The position numbers were made by a program, and so were the translations under genes. Shown here in pieces: positions 18,945-27,516 of a stretch of DNA of 64,000 nucleotides. The notes beneath the pieces were generated by a model that was not told the DNA's origin, did not search any database, and saw nothing but the letters and a program-made list of their open reading frames with translations. The stretch lies in contig JAKSMR010000006.1 of the NCBI GenBank assembly GCA_024400495.1, positions 42,311 through 106,310 of the forward strand. Direction: 5' to 3'. The stretch's first letter is position 1, and the number at the start of each line of letters is the position of its first letter. This DNA comes from Bacteroidales bacterium (GTDB taxonomy: Bacteria; Bacteroidota; Bacteroidia; Bacteroidales; P3).

Positions 18945-19994
18945 TCAGCTCTCGACGGGCGTGCTCTTCTTGGGGAAGAGGAGGCTGAGGAGGATGCTGA
19001 GGGCGAGGATGCCGAGGATGACGCAGAGGGAGACTGTGGTGGAGAGATGGATGGAGGTGAACTCGCCGAGGATCATCTTGGCGCCGATGAAGCAGAGCAG
19101 GAGGCCGAGGCCGTAGCTGAGCATCCAAAACATGTCCTTCACGCCGCTGAGGAGGAAGAAGAGGGAGCGCAGGCCCATGATGGCGAAGATGTTGGAGAAG
19201 TAGACGATGAAGGTGTCGGTAGTGACGGAGAAGACGGCGGGGATGGAGTCGACGGCGAAGATGATGTCGCTGAACTCGATGACCATCAGCACGATGAAGA
19301 GGGGCGTGATGTAGGTCTTGCCGTCGATCTTGCTGAAGAAGTTGTGGCCGTCCATCTTGGGCGTGGCGCGGAAATAGCGGGTGCAGAAGCGCACCATAGG
19401 ATGGCGCTCGGTATCGATGGGCTCGTCGCTGTCGTCCTTGAACATCTTGATGCCGCTGAAGATGAGTATGATGCCGAAGATGGCGAGCACCCAGCTGAAC
19501 TGCTCGACGAGGGCGCCGAGGGCGAAGATGAAGATGAAGCGGAGCACGATGGCGCCGAGGATGCCCCAGAAGAGGACACGATGGTAGTAGCGCTTGTCGA
19601 TGCCGAAGGAGATGAAGATCATGATCATCACGAAGATGTTGTCGATGGAGAGGCTCTCTTCAAGGAAATAGCCGGCCAGATACTGCGAGGCAAGCTCCTT
19701 GCGGTAGATGGTGAGGTTGTCGGCAAAGGACTTGGAGTCGACGAGCATGTGCTCGAGGGGTGTTCCGGAGGCATAGGCGAAGAGCTCTTCCACGGTGTCG
19801 ATGCCGTGGATCCATTCGGCATGGAGACGGATGATGACGGCCAGGAGCATGGAGAGGAGCACCCAGATGGCGGTCCAGAGGCCAGCCTCTTTCATCTTGA
19901 CCTCGTGGTCGTCCTTGTGGAAAACGCCGAGATCCATGGCCAGCATGATGATGATGAAAACCATGAAAACGCCGAAAAAGATAAATCGTGACAT
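18945..19994 (-). CDS. TerC/Alx-family integral membrane protein
   Basis: 349-residue polytopic membrane protein of the TerC family, linked in other bacteria to tellurite resistance, pH response (Alx) and manganese export. The two acidic motifs are intact: EESLSIDNIFVMIMIF (about residues 112-127) and VIEFSDIIFAVDSIPAVF (about 237-254). About nine TM segments are visible. It is divergent from the chromate-transporter pair, with 458 bases between. Manganese efflux serving secreted metalloenzymes is a reasonable inference from family studies. Confidence 0.92.
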   Translation of the reverse strand: MSRFIFFGVFMVFIIIMLAMDLGVFHKDDHEVKMKEAGLWTAIWVLLSMLLAVIIRLHAEWIHGIDTVEELFAYASGTPLEHMLVDSKSFADNLTIYRKELASQYLAGYFLEESLSIDNIFVMIMIFISFGIDKRYYHRVLFWGILGAIVLRFIFIFALGALVEQFSWVLAIFGIILIFSGIKMFKDDSDEPIDTERHPMVRFCTRYFRATPKMDGHNFFSKIDGKTYITPLFIVLMVIEFSDIIFAVDSIPAVFSVTTDTFIVYFSNIFAIMGLRSLFFLLSGVKDMFWMLSYGLGLLLCFIGAKMILGEFTSIHLSTTVSLCVILGILALSILLSLLFPKKSTPVES

Positions 19995-20064
19995 ATGGGT
20001 CGTGTGTTATAACAGTCTGATTGTTTGTTCTATAGTGGCGTGCTACCACACCATTACTATTCTA

Positions 20065-20072
20065 CAAAGATA
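20065..20072 (-). promoter_or_regulatory. Probable -7 element for terC
   Basis: Minus-strand TATCTTTG at 20065-20072, 71 bases before the terC start. No TTTG is found at the expected distance, so only the -7 half is supported. Confidence 0.4.
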
Positions 20073-20452
20073 CGAAGTTTTTTCTAAATAGGAATATTAA
20101 TTTTTAAATGGGTAGATAGAAAGGTCCTTGGATGGTAGGCATGAAACGTGGAGCTTTTCTTTGTGTTAGAGAGCATATTCTGGTGATTTTTTGTGGGACG
20201 CCAAGGGATGTGGCTGCTTTTGGTAGGTTGTTGAAGCGGATTGCTGACGGCTAAAGAAATTTTTCTTTTTTTGGGGGGGGCGAAGTCTGCTATAAAGACA
20301 GAATTTGTCTTTCTGATTATCATTCCTGTTGTCTCTGCATAGTCAACGTTTCCATCAAGATGAAAGTTAAAATTAAGCCTAGGCGGACTTTTTTTTGTCA
20401 TTATAGACAATACAGATTATTTTTTCTCGTTATTATTTATTATATTCGCAAC

Positions 20453-21004
20453 ATGAACCTTTTTCTCACCTTCGCCAAGATCGGAACCTTCACTATCGGG
20501 GGCGGCTATGCCATGATCCCGTTGATGGAAGAGGAGCTGGTGAGAAAAAGCCGTAGCCTGACGGCAGAGGAGTTCCTGGATGTGCTGGCGTTGTCGCAGG
20601 CTATGCCGGGGGTGTTTGCTGTGAATATGGCTGCCGTGGTGGGGAACAGGCTGAAGGGGCTGAAGGGCTCTGTGTCGGCCATCTGCGGCACGGTACTGGC
20701 TCCGATAGCGATCATCCTCCTGGTGGCGATACTCTATAGGAGGCTTAGCGACAACCCTCATGTGGAGCATGCCTTTATGGCTGTGCGTCCGGTCGTGGTG
20801 GCGTTGATTGCCGCCCCCGTCGTCCGTCTGGCGAAGAGCGCCAAGATAGGATGGTCTACCTGTTGGATACCCGTGGCGGCAGTAGTGCTGATAGCGTTGC
20901 TCGGCGTCTCTCCCGTATGGGTGATAGTGGGCGTGATGGCGCTGGCGGTCGTCTACTTCCTCGGCAGAAAGAAAACGAATATCAACCAACAGATCCACAA
21001 ATAG
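20453..21004 (+). CDS. chrA: Chromate transporter, first half-size subunit
   Basis: Short-chain ChrA protein (183 residues, one CHR domain, about five TM helices). The conserved front FLTFAKIGTFTIGGGYAMIPLMEEELV matches the CHR signature (here given in parts: KIGTFTIGGGYAMIPL, then EEEL), followed by LALSQAMPGVFAVNMA. The ATG at 20453 starts exactly at this motif; an in-frame start at 20360 would add 31 basic residues with no family match. Paired half-size ChrA proteins of opposite topology form the functional antiporter; the partner begins 10 bases downstream. Physiological substrate may be sulfate or chromate. Confidence 0.9.
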   Translation: MNLFLTFAKIGTFTIGGGYAMIPLMEEELVRKSRSLTAEEFLDVLALSQAMPGVFAVNMAAVVGNRLKGLKGSVSAICGTVLAPIAIILLVAILYRRLSDNPHVEHAFMAVRPVVVALIAAPVVRLAKSAKIGWSTCWIPVAAVVLIALLGVSPVWVIVGVMALAVVYFLGRKKTNINQQIHK

Positions 21005-21014
21005 TCACGATACC

Positions 21015-21611
21015 ATGCTCCTGAAACTTTTTCTCACATTCCTCAAGATCGGCGTCTTCACCTTTGGTGGAGGCTACGCCATGGTGGCGCTGATCCAGAG
21101 CGAAGTGGTGGAGCGTCAGGGGTGGCTCACGACGCAGGAGTTTACCGACCTGCTGGCGTTGTCGCAGATGACGCCAGGACCCATAGGCATCAACTCGGCT
21201 ACCTATGCCGGCTATGCTGCCATGCAGGCTGAAGGGTATGGTCAAGGGCTTTCGGTGGCAGGTGCCGTCGTGGCCTCGCTAGGCGTGGTGCTGCTTCCCG
21301 TGGTGCTGATACTCGGAGTAAACTACCTCCTCTCTCGGTATAAGGAGCTGCCTGTGGTGCAGTTTGTGCTGAAGATGCTGCGCCTCGCCGTGGTGGGCAT
21401 CATAGCCTCGGCGGCGCTCTCGCTCATGAATGCCGCCAACTTCGGCAGCCTTGACGGAGATATGAAGCAGCTGGTGGTCTCGGTAGCGCTCTTTGTTGCC
21501 GCTTTCGTGGTGACGGTCCTTCCGAAGCGAGAAGGGAGCAAGATGCGGCGTCCGGGGCCGATAGCGATGCTGCTGATAGCGGCGCTGGTAGGTGTAGCGG
21601 TCTATTGGTAG
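21015..21611 (+). CDS. chrA: Chromate transporter, second half-size subunit
   Basis: Partner of the preceding gene: 198 residues, one CHR domain with KIGVFTFGGGYAMVALIQSEV and LALSQMTPGPIGINSATYAG, where the longer PGPIGIN motif distinguishes it from the first subunit. About five to six TM helices. The 10-base gap implies one transcript and balanced expression. The likely role is anion (chromate/sulfate) export as a heterodimer. Confidence 0.9.
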   Translation: MLLKLFLTFLKIGVFTFGGGYAMVALIQSEVVERQGWLTTQEFTDLLALSQMTPGPIGINSATYAGYAAMQAEGYGQGLSVAGAVVASLGVVLLPVVLILGVNYLLSRYKELPVVQFVLKMLRLAVVGIIASAALSLMNAANFGSLDGDMKQLVVSVALFVAAFVVTVLPKREGSKMRRPGPIAMLLIAALVGVAVYW

Positions 21612-21683
21612 AGGTGAAGAGTTGTGGAAAAAAAAGAAGAGTTAAAAAGATCATAATTGAAACGTTAATCAATATTATCGACA

Positions 21684-21974
21684 ATGCATTATATAGGACT
21701 AATAATCGCGATCACGACCTTTGTGGTTATCGGTTTCTTTCACCCTATTGTCATTAAAGCCGAGTACCATTTCGGGGTTGGCTGCTGGTGGGCTTTCGCC
21801 CTCGTCGGCATCGTCTTCCTGGCAGTGTCTCTGTTTGTTGGCAATGTCATCCTCTCGTCGCTCCTGGGCGTGGTGGGTTGTGCCTCGTTGTGGGGCATCG
21901 TGGAGCTGTTCGAACAACGCGAACGTGTGAGAAAAGGCTGGTTCCCCAAGAACCCCAACCGCAAGGACGAATAG
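21684..21974 (+). CDS. DUF4491 small membrane protein
   Basis: 96 residues with three predicted TM helices (about 5-20, 33-50 and 53-70). The family pattern is recognisable: IGFFHPIVIKAEYHFG near the front and a conserved cytosolic tail LFEQRERVRKGWFPKNP. DUF4491 proteins are common in gut Bacteroidales and have no known function. It lies 72 bases after the chromate transporter genes and may be in the same unit. Confidence 0.85.
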   Translation: MHYIGLIIAITTFVVIGFFHPIVIKAEYHFGVGCWWAFALVGIVFLAVSLFVGNVILSSLLGVVGCASLWGIVELFEQRERVRKGWFPKNPNRKDE

Positions 21975-22031
21975 CTTTTTTCAGAAAACCGAAAGATCGG
22001 GAACGGATGATTTGACCCATTGCTGTCTGCC

Positions 22032-22634
22032 ATGAAAAGAAACGAGATAAAGACCTGCGCCGATATTGCCGCACGCGCTTTCTTCCCCTATGACTATTTC
22101 ACCCTCTTCTTCCCCGACGAGAAGCAGAGGATGGACTACCTCCATGCGATAATAGCTTCGGAATACAAGGCCAACCGCAAGGCTGCCCATTTCCTTGAGC
22201 TACGCGACGGAGTGAAGCTCGTGGGCGTGGTGCAGCTTCATGCTCCGGACTACAAGAAGCCGTCGGACCTCAGGTATCTGCTCGCGGGCTTCGCGAAGAT
22301 CTACAAGACGGCAGACAAGCCTGCCATCGAGAGCTGGCCGAAGATGGATGCCGATGCCGGACTTCCCTGCCACGAGATGGAGAAGAAGGCCTGGTATATC
22401 AGCTCCCTCGTAGTTGACCCCGACTATCAAGGCAGGAGGTTCGGGTCAAGGATGATCGACGAGGTCGTGATCCCTTACGTGAGACAGCATGGAGGCTCGC
22501 GCCTCTGCCTCTTCACCAACTCAGAAGGCAACTGCCGGTTCTACGAGAAGCTGGGCTTCCGGCTTTTCCACACCACCTCCATAGAACACAACGGGAGGAC
22601 GATGGGAAGCTGGAGCTATGTGAAGGAACTGTAG
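22032..22634 (+). CDS. GNAT-family N-acetyltransferase
   Basis: About 200 residues with the GNAT fold: the acetyl-CoA pyrophosphate loop lies in VVDPDYQGRRFGSRMI (about residues 130-145) and the C-terminal NSEGNCRFYEKLGFRLF is the usual motif B. The N-terminal part (residues 1-110) carries a large acceptor-binding region. The acceptor is not predictable. ATG at 22032 is preferred over a TTG four codons upstream. Confidence 0.85.
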   Translation: MKRNEIKTCADIAARAFFPYDYFTLFFPDEKQRMDYLHAIIASEYKANRKAAHFLELRDGVKLVGVVQLHAPDYKKPSDLRYLLAGFAKIYKTADKPAIESWPKMDADAGLPCHEMEKKAWYISSLVVDPDYQGRRFGSRMIDEVVIPYVRQHGGSRLCLFTNSEGNCRFYEKLGFRLFHTTSIEHNGRTMGSWSYVKEL

Positions 22635-22764
22635 CAAGAGAGCGACATGCGGCTGTTTGTCCGCTAGGGGCAGAGGAAGACGGACTTCTCAAGATGTCGG
22701 GCTTCTGTCCTCAGGGCCAAGGGGCGTCTCAACAGGTTATGTTAATAAGTATTTATTATATTTA

Positions 22765-22795
22765 TTTGTTATCTAAAGAAAAAGATGTATCTTTG
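22765..22795 (+). promoter_or_regulatory. Promoter for the formiminotransferase-cyclodeaminase gene
   Basis: TTTG at 22765-22768, spacer of exactly 19 bases, TATCTTTG at 22788-22795: a full match to the Bacteroidota consensus. Initiation is expected near 22802, about 65 bases before the start codon. Confidence 0.87.
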
Positions 22796-22865
22796 TGCTA
22801 CTGTTTGAAGAAGGTATAATCTTCGAATTGTTTTGATTGCTAAATAATTAAACGAATAATATATT

Positions 22866-24563
22866 ATGAAACAGCTCATCGAATGCGTGCCTAACATCTC
22901 CGAAGGCCGCGACATGAATATCATTAACCAGGTTACTGCTGAGATCGAAAAGGTTGACGGCGTCAAACTTCTCGATGTCGATCCAGGTGCCACCACCAAC
23001 CGTACCGTTATCACTTTCGTCGGCGAGCCCGAGCCTGTTCTCGAAGCAGCCTATCGCGTAGTGAAGAAAGCTGGCGAGCTTATCGACATGCGTCAGCATC
23101 ATGGTGCTCACCCCCGACAGGGTGCTACCGACGTGTGCCCCCTCATCCCCGTGAGCAACATCACCATGGAAGAGGTTGTTGAGTATGCTCATAAGCTCGG
23201 CAAACGTCTTGGCGAAGAACTGAATATCCCTATCTACTGCTACGAAGAGGCTGCTTTCCAGCCCCAGCGTCGCAACCTCGCATACTGCCGTACCGGCGAA
23301 TATGAGAGCCTCTCTACCCGACTCGGAACCGAGGAGTGGAAACCCGATTTCGGTCCCAACGTATGGAACGATCGTAGCGCTCAGACTGGTGCTACCCAGG
23401 TTGGCGCACGCGACTTCCTCGTGGCTATCAACTACAACCTCAACACCACTTCTACCCGTCGCGCTAACGCCATCGCTTTCGACGTACGCGAGAAGGGTCG
23501 TCCCCAGCGCGAAGGTGGCAAGCCTAGCGGCAAGCCTATGAAGGACGAAAACGGCAAACCTATCATGATCCCCGGAACTCTCAAAGGTACCAAGGCTATC
23601 GGCTGGTATATAGAGGATTACGGCATCGCTCAGGTTTCCATGAACATTACCTCCATCAAGGTTGCCCCCGTACACAAATGCTTCGACGAAGTTTGCCGTT
23701 GCGCTCAGAACCGCGGCATCCGCGTTACCGGTTGCGAGATCGTGGGTCTTATCCCCAAGAGCGTCCTCATCGACGCCGGCAAGTACTATCTTGCTAAACA
23801 GCAGCGCAGCCTTGGCGTAAGCGAAGAGGAAATCATGAAGGTTGCCATCAAGAGCATGGGTCTCGACGACCTCAAACCCTTCAACCCCAAAGAGAAAGTT
23901 ATCGAATATCTCATCGAAGACAACAGCCAGAAGAAACTTGTTGACCTCACCTGCGTAGGTTTCTGCGATGAGACCGCAAGCGAAAGCCCCGCTCCTGGTG
24001 GTGGTTCCGTAAGCGCATACATGGGTGCTATGGCTGCTTCCCTCGGCACTATGGTGGCTAACCTTACCGGCGGCAAAGCTGCTTATGATGACGAATGGGA
24101 GAAATTCTCCGACATCGCCGTCAAGGGTCAGGCTATCAAGGACGAGCTGCTCCGCCTTGTTGACGAAGATACCAATGCTTTCAATATGATTATGAACGCT
24201 TTCGGTCTTCCCAAGAAGACTGACGAGGAGAAGGCTGCACGTTCTGCCGCCATCCAGGAGGCTACCAAGTTCGCTACCGAGGTTCCTTTCCGCACTATGC
24301 AGAAGAGCTTCGAGGCTTTCGAAATCTGTGGCGCTATGGTAGAGTGGGGTAACCCCGCTAGCGTTACCGACGGAGGTGTTGGTGCTCTCGCAGCACGTAG
24401 TGCTGTTATGGGCGCACATCTCAACGTTAAGATCAACGCCAGCTCTCTTAAGGACGAGGCTTTCAAGAACGACATCCTGGCTAAGGCTGCCGAAATCGAA
24501 GCTGCTGCCCTCAAGCGCGAAGCTGAGATCATCGCTATGGTAAACGAAAAGATCAACCTCTAA
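22866..24563 (+). CDS. ftcD: Bifunctional glutamate formimidoyltransferase / formimidoyl-THF cyclodeaminase
   Basis: Moves the formimino group of formimino-glutamate (from histidine breakdown) to tetrahydrofolate and then deaminates it to 5,10-methenyl-THF. The transferase part (residues 1 to about 330) starts IECVPNISEGRD and has HHGAHPRQGATDVCP; the cyclodeaminase part (about 360-565) has SESPAPGGGSVSAYMGAMAASL. At 565 residues it is a full fusion of the mammalian type, rather than the two separate genes many bacteria have. Codon use and a consensus promoter suggest strong expression. No other hut genes are in the window. Confidence 0.95.
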   Translation: MKQLIECVPNISEGRDMNIINQVTAEIEKVDGVKLLDVDPGATTNRTVITFVGEPEPVLEAAYRVVKKAGELIDMRQHHGAHPRQGATDVCPLIPVSNITMEEVVEYAHKLGKRLGEELNIPIYCYEEAAFQPQRRNLAYCRTGEYESLSTRLGTEEWKPDFGPNVWNDRSAQTGATQVGARDFLVAINYNLNTTSTRRANAIAFDVREKGRPQREGGKPSGKPMKDENGKPIMIPGTLKGTKAIGWYIEDYGIAQVSMNITSIKVAPVHKCFDEVCRCAQNRGIRVTGCEIVGLIPKSVLIDAGKYYLAKQQRSLGVSEEEIMKVAIKSMGLDDLKPFNPKEKVIEYLIEDNSQKKLVDLTCVGFCDETASESPAPGGGSVSAYMGAMAASLGTMVANLTGGKAAYDDEWEKFSDIAVKGQAIKDELLRLVDEDTNAFNMIMNAFGLPKKTDEEKAARSAAIQEATKFATEVPFRTMQKSFEAFEICGAMVEWGNPASVTDGGVGALAARSAVMGAHLNVKINASSLKDEAFKNDILAKAAEIEAAALKREAEIIAMVNEKINL

Positions 24564-24603
24564 GAGATAAGGTCTGCAGGTAGAGTCGATCTGCTTGCGA
24601 TAA

Positions 24604-24640
24604 CAAATAGGGACAGTCCATTTGGGATTGTCCCTTTGTT
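24604..24640 (+). terminator. Terminator after ftcD
   Basis: Stem AGGGACA (24609-24615) / TGTCCCT (24629-24635) extended by pairing of the flanking A and T runs, loop of 13 bases, then TTTGTTTTTG. Confidence 0.85.
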
Positions 24641-24896
24641 TTTGATTGGGTTGGGATGGATATATGATGATGGGATATCGGACAATGTGGTTGTAGCTTT
24701 TTTTGTGGGGAGAGTATATGTGATTGGGATATATGGCGGTTGGGGTGTTGGATAATGAACTTGGTCTTCGGTTTGAGGTCTTGTTCTTTGGAGGAGGGAA
24801 CGTGGGATAAGGGGCTGGTTACTCTTTCTTGAAGGGCGGATGGATATAAGGAGACCTTTGTAAGACTCAAAAGATAATTTTAAAGAGTTGCTATAA
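24641..24896. other. Gene-free stretch
   Basis: No gene, RNA or repeat is recognised. The long minus-strand frame here (24560-24901) overlaps the end of ftcD and has no family features, so it is not counted as a gene. Confidence 0.5.
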
Positions 24897-24930
24897 AACA
24901 AGAAGCCGTGTGGTCTTTCGACTACACGGC
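24897..24930 (-). terminator. Terminator after the small lipoprotein gene
   Basis: Stem GCCGTGT / ACACGGC (24905-24911 and 24924-24930), followed in the minus direction by TTCTTGTTTTAT. Confidence 0.8.
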
Positions 24931-24956
24931 GTTGCTGTTATTGTGTTGAAGACAGA

Positions 24957-25082
24957 TTAGTCGTTCACTACAATATTTTCGGAGATGGAGCCGCGGTAAG
25001 CGGGACATGTCTTGTGAGAGCAAGAAGCTGCCAGCATAGCAACAACCATGACGATGCAAAGTGTAATAATACTTCTTTTCAT
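24957..25082 (-). CDS. Small lipoprotein (41 residues)
   Basis: Short gene just upstream of a good terminator. The product starts MKRSIITLCIVMVVAMLAAS and has a lipobox ending at Cys21 (LAASC), leaving a mature peptide of about 21 residues: SHKTCPAYRG followed by an acidic/hydrophobic tail. The signal sequence, lipobox and terminator together make a real gene likely even though it is very short. Similar tiny lipoproteins with a CPAY motif are remembered from Bacteroidales, function unknown. Confidence 0.75.
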   Translation of the reverse strand: MKRSIITLCIVMVVAMLAASCSHKTCPAYRGSISENIVVND

Positions 25083-25777
25083 AATATAAATGTTTGAACT
25101 ATTTCTAATATCTGCTCTAAATAACGCGACTATTCATTATTTATTATATAAAAAGTGATTTTTTTCAAAAAAAATTAAAAATATGGTTTGTTTGTGTTTT
25201 GTTCTCGGAATTTTGTTTGTGAATTATTTGGTGTGAACGCCTGGTATACAATAGGTTATGTGGTAATTTGCGTATTGTCAACCTCTCGAGAATCAGAAAA
25301 ATAGAATAGGGTAGTGCTCCTGTCTTTCTTTTTTCTGTTCTCGTAAATTTGTGGGCTCTGTTTTTAGGGTATTAAAATCTAAGTCGGGTACTTTGTCGAT
25401 TGAATAAAGATTTAACTTTGTCGGATTATGAAAAAGTGGCAGAAGTAGAGTGTGTGAATTTGGGGTTTTAGATTATCGTGTCGGGTAATGTATTAGGATT
25501 TTTTGCTGACGATTGGATACCATGATATTTTTTCTATGGCTCCCCAGGATAGGGTAGGGGGTAGGTGTCCCGGGCAAGCGATTGGATACGGATCTAAACT
25601 TGGAATAGGAGGGAGACTTCTTCGAATCCTCTTTCTTGCTTTTTTTTTGTGCTCAAAAGTTGAATCCAGAAAAACGCACATAGAGCGCAAAACTATCCGT
25701 AAAATATACAGGCATCAGTCAAGACTCAAAAACGCGCGTTAGACGCCAAATTTTAAAAATGACATTTGTGAATTATA
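25083..25777. other. AT-rich gene-free stretch
   Basis: No convincing gene. An open frame at 25503-25742 lacks any family feature or start context. The sequence becomes increasingly AT-rich towards the XRE regulator and holds a repeated CGATTGGATAC (near 25510 and 25579). Confidence 0.5.
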
Positions 25778-26127
25778 TTTGTAAATTGCCACAAAATACA
25801 AATGTGAATATGCAAAACAAATGTAAATTTTACAAAAATAAACCAATAACATATGTAATATGTGGAAAATAGTGGTTGTATTACAATTTACATAATGTAA
25901 AAGCTTAATAATCAACATTTGACAAATTGATTATCAAACAATTCATAAAATATATTTAGTCATAGCAGCTTATTTTGAAAATTTGAAAAATATTATTATT
26001 TATTCATTGTAATATAAGTAATTACGTATTGTGGTTAAATAAATAATTTAAATCATGTGTATATGTACAGTTGTAAATTACAAAAATTTATTTTGCTATT
26101 TACAAAAATATATGTACTTTTGTAAAT
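25778..26127. promoter_or_regulatory. Array of TGTAAAT / ATTTACA operator-like sites upstream of the XRE gene
   Basis: At least six copies of TGTAAAT or its complement occur in 350 bases (near 25780, 25822, 25886, 26071, 26097 and 26121). Two form perfect dyads with one central base: TGTAAATTTTACA (25822-25834) and TTGTAAATTACAA (26070-26082). The last copy overlaps the -7 element of the regulator's promoter. Autoregulation by the downstream HTH protein is inferred; AT richness raises the chance background. Confidence 0.55.
26091..26122 (+). promoter_or_regulatory. Promoter for the XRE regulator
   Basis: TTTG at 26091-26094, 20 bases, TACTTTTG at 26115-26122. A TGTAAAT box begins at the last bases of the -7 element (26121), so a bound repressor would block it. 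Confidence 0.7.
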
Positions 26128-26157
26128 CAAAACAAGTGATATTACATAAGTAAAAAT

Positions 26158-26871
26158 ATGGTAAATCGTATAAATCTCATTTTAAAGGCCAAAAATATTA
26201 CTGCAAAACAGTTTGCCGAAGAGATCGGAATTCAGCCTTCTGGAATGTCTCATATTTTGTCGGAACGCAACAAACCTAGCTTGGATTTTATCATGAAGGT
26301 TGTTACCCGTTATCCTGAAATCGACATCAGTTGGCTGATGTTTGGCAAGGGTGAAATGTATGATTCCAATGCCAGGGTGCAGCCTCAGGCAGCTGCTGTT
26401 GCTCCTGCGCCAACTTCGGATTCCGCCTCTGGTGAGCCTGCTAAAATAAAAATAGATGAAAATCCAGCTGAGTTAGTTGGGGTAAATAATGGAAGTGTAG
26501 GTGAGTTGGTTTTTGATAATGCTGCAACTTCAGGTCAGTTGGATTTCGGGCAATCGTCGCCTCAAGCGGCTGCTCCTGCTCGTGAGATGGATCTGTTCTC
26601 GGCTCCTGTGCCGCAGTCTTCCCCTCTCCCTGTTCAGTCTTCTTTGCAACCGGCCTCGACTAAGGTTGTGGAGCAGGAACGTGCGGTTGTCGTTAAAGAA
26701 CCCGGAACGGAGGTGTCGGGAACGGAAACGGCTCCAATCAATGAGAATCGAAAAAATGAAATCTCTTCTGCTGTTACATTCATTCAGCCGATTCTCGGCA
26801 GTCAGAAAAAAATAGTGAAATTTGTGGTCTTGTATGATGATCATACCTTCTCGGAGTATTATCCTGAGTGA
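26158..26871 (+). CDS. XRE-family helix-turn-helix regulator
   Basis: 237 residues. The N-terminal 60 form a HTH_3 domain: INLILKAKNITAKQFAEEIG, recognition region QPSGMSHILSERNKPSLDFI, then YPEIDISWLMFGKGEMY, a common ending in Bacteroidetes XRE proteins. A Pro/Ala/Ser-rich, probably disordered linker (about 70-205) leads to a short C-terminal strand motif KKIVKFVVLYDDHTFSEYYP, seen in related regulators and perhaps used for oligomerisation. Codons are more AT-rich than in neighbouring genes. The gene stands alone behind an AT-rich operator-like region. Confidence 0.88.
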   Translation: MVNRINLILKAKNITAKQFAEEIGIQPSGMSHILSERNKPSLDFIMKVVTRYPEIDISWLMFGKGEMYDSNARVQPQAAAVAPAPTSDSASGEPAKIKIDENPAELVGVNNGSVGELVFDNAATSGQLDFGQSSPQAAAPAREMDLFSAPVPQSSPLPVQSSLQPASTKVVEQERAVVVKEPGTEVSGTETAPINENRKNEISSAVTFIQPILGSQKKIVKFVVLYDDHTFSEYYPE

Positions 26872-26895
26872 TCGGCCGCAAGGAGATAAATGAAA

Positions 26896-26925
26896 AAAGG
26901 GCGACCTGAGGAGGTTGCCCTTTCT
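26896..26925. terminator. Bidirectional terminator between convergent genes
   Basis: Stem AGGGCGACCT (26898-26907) / AGGTTGCCCT (26912-26921), 4-base loop, A run before and T run after, so it can act on both the XRE gene and the minus-strand TPR gene. Confidence 0.85.
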
Positions 26926-26953
26926 GTTTCTTATAGTTGCTCTTTTTTTTCTT

Positions 26954-27493
26954 TTATTGAATCTCTTCGGCTAAGGCGGCATTCTCGATGACAGCCTTAA
27001 GCATCTCTTCGGGAGAGAGACCGATCATGTTGTGCTCCAGCTGGTAGCGGGTGTCTTTTGCCAGAGGGTGGTCGGGGAAGAGTTTGACGAACTCGCCATA
27101 TGCCTCTTTTGCTTCCTGGTACTGGCCGAGGGCGCTATAGCATTCTCCGAGCATGAAGTAGCAGTTGCCGAGGTTGCGATAGGTCTCGTGGTTGTCGATG
27201 ATTTGGTTGAAGCAGTCGAGTGCTTTTTGTTCGTTGCCCATATTGAAGGCGATGTCGGCTGCGCGGTACAGATACTCGGGGGTGAGGCTGTCGTTGGGGA
27301 AGTCTTTGGCGAACTGGAGGTAGAGGTCGATGGTTTGTGCGCCGAGGGTGGTGTCCATCACTACGGAGGCGACGTTGCCGAGAAGCGAGGCTTCGGCCTG
27401 TTCGATCTGTTGGATTTCTTTATTGCGGTTGGGACCACAGGCTACCATGGCCATGGTGCCGAGGATTCCGAATGCTAGTGCGATGCGTTTCAT
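26954..27493 (-). CDS. Tetratricopeptide-repeat lipoprotein
   Basis: 179 residues with a lipoprotein signal (MAMVAC, Cys19) and about three TPR units from residue 65 to 165, for example PEYLYRAADIAFNMGNEQKA and GECYSALGQYQEAKEAYGEF. Probably a periplasmic or outer-membrane scaffold; partner unknown. It starts 23 bases after the def stop and is the third gene of a ruvX-def-TPR unit, an order found in other Bacteroidales. Confidence 0.85.
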   Translation of the reverse strand: MKRIALAFGILGTMAMVACGPNRNKEIQQIEQAEASLLGNVASVVMDTTLGAQTIDLYLQFAKDFPNDSLTPEYLYRAADIAFNMGNEQKALDCFNQIIDNHETYRNLGNCYFMLGECYSALGQYQEAKEAYGEFVKLFPDHPLAKDTRYQLEHNMIGLSPEEMLKAVIENAALAEEIQ

Positions 27494-27516
27494 GATTTTG
27501 GGTTATTGTCAGGTTG

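Noticed and set aside
18906-19991. Plus-strand frame of 361 codons opposite terC
   Set aside because: Very acidic, His-rich translation of a membrane-protein antisense; TerC motifs are clear on the minus strand.
24560-24901. Minus-strand frame of 113 codons after ftcD
   Set aside because: It overlaps the end of ftcD and its terminator and has no family resemblance or start context.
25503-25742. Plus-strand frame of 79 codons in the AT-rich gap
   Set aside because: No start context, no recognisable domain, and the composition changes along the frame.
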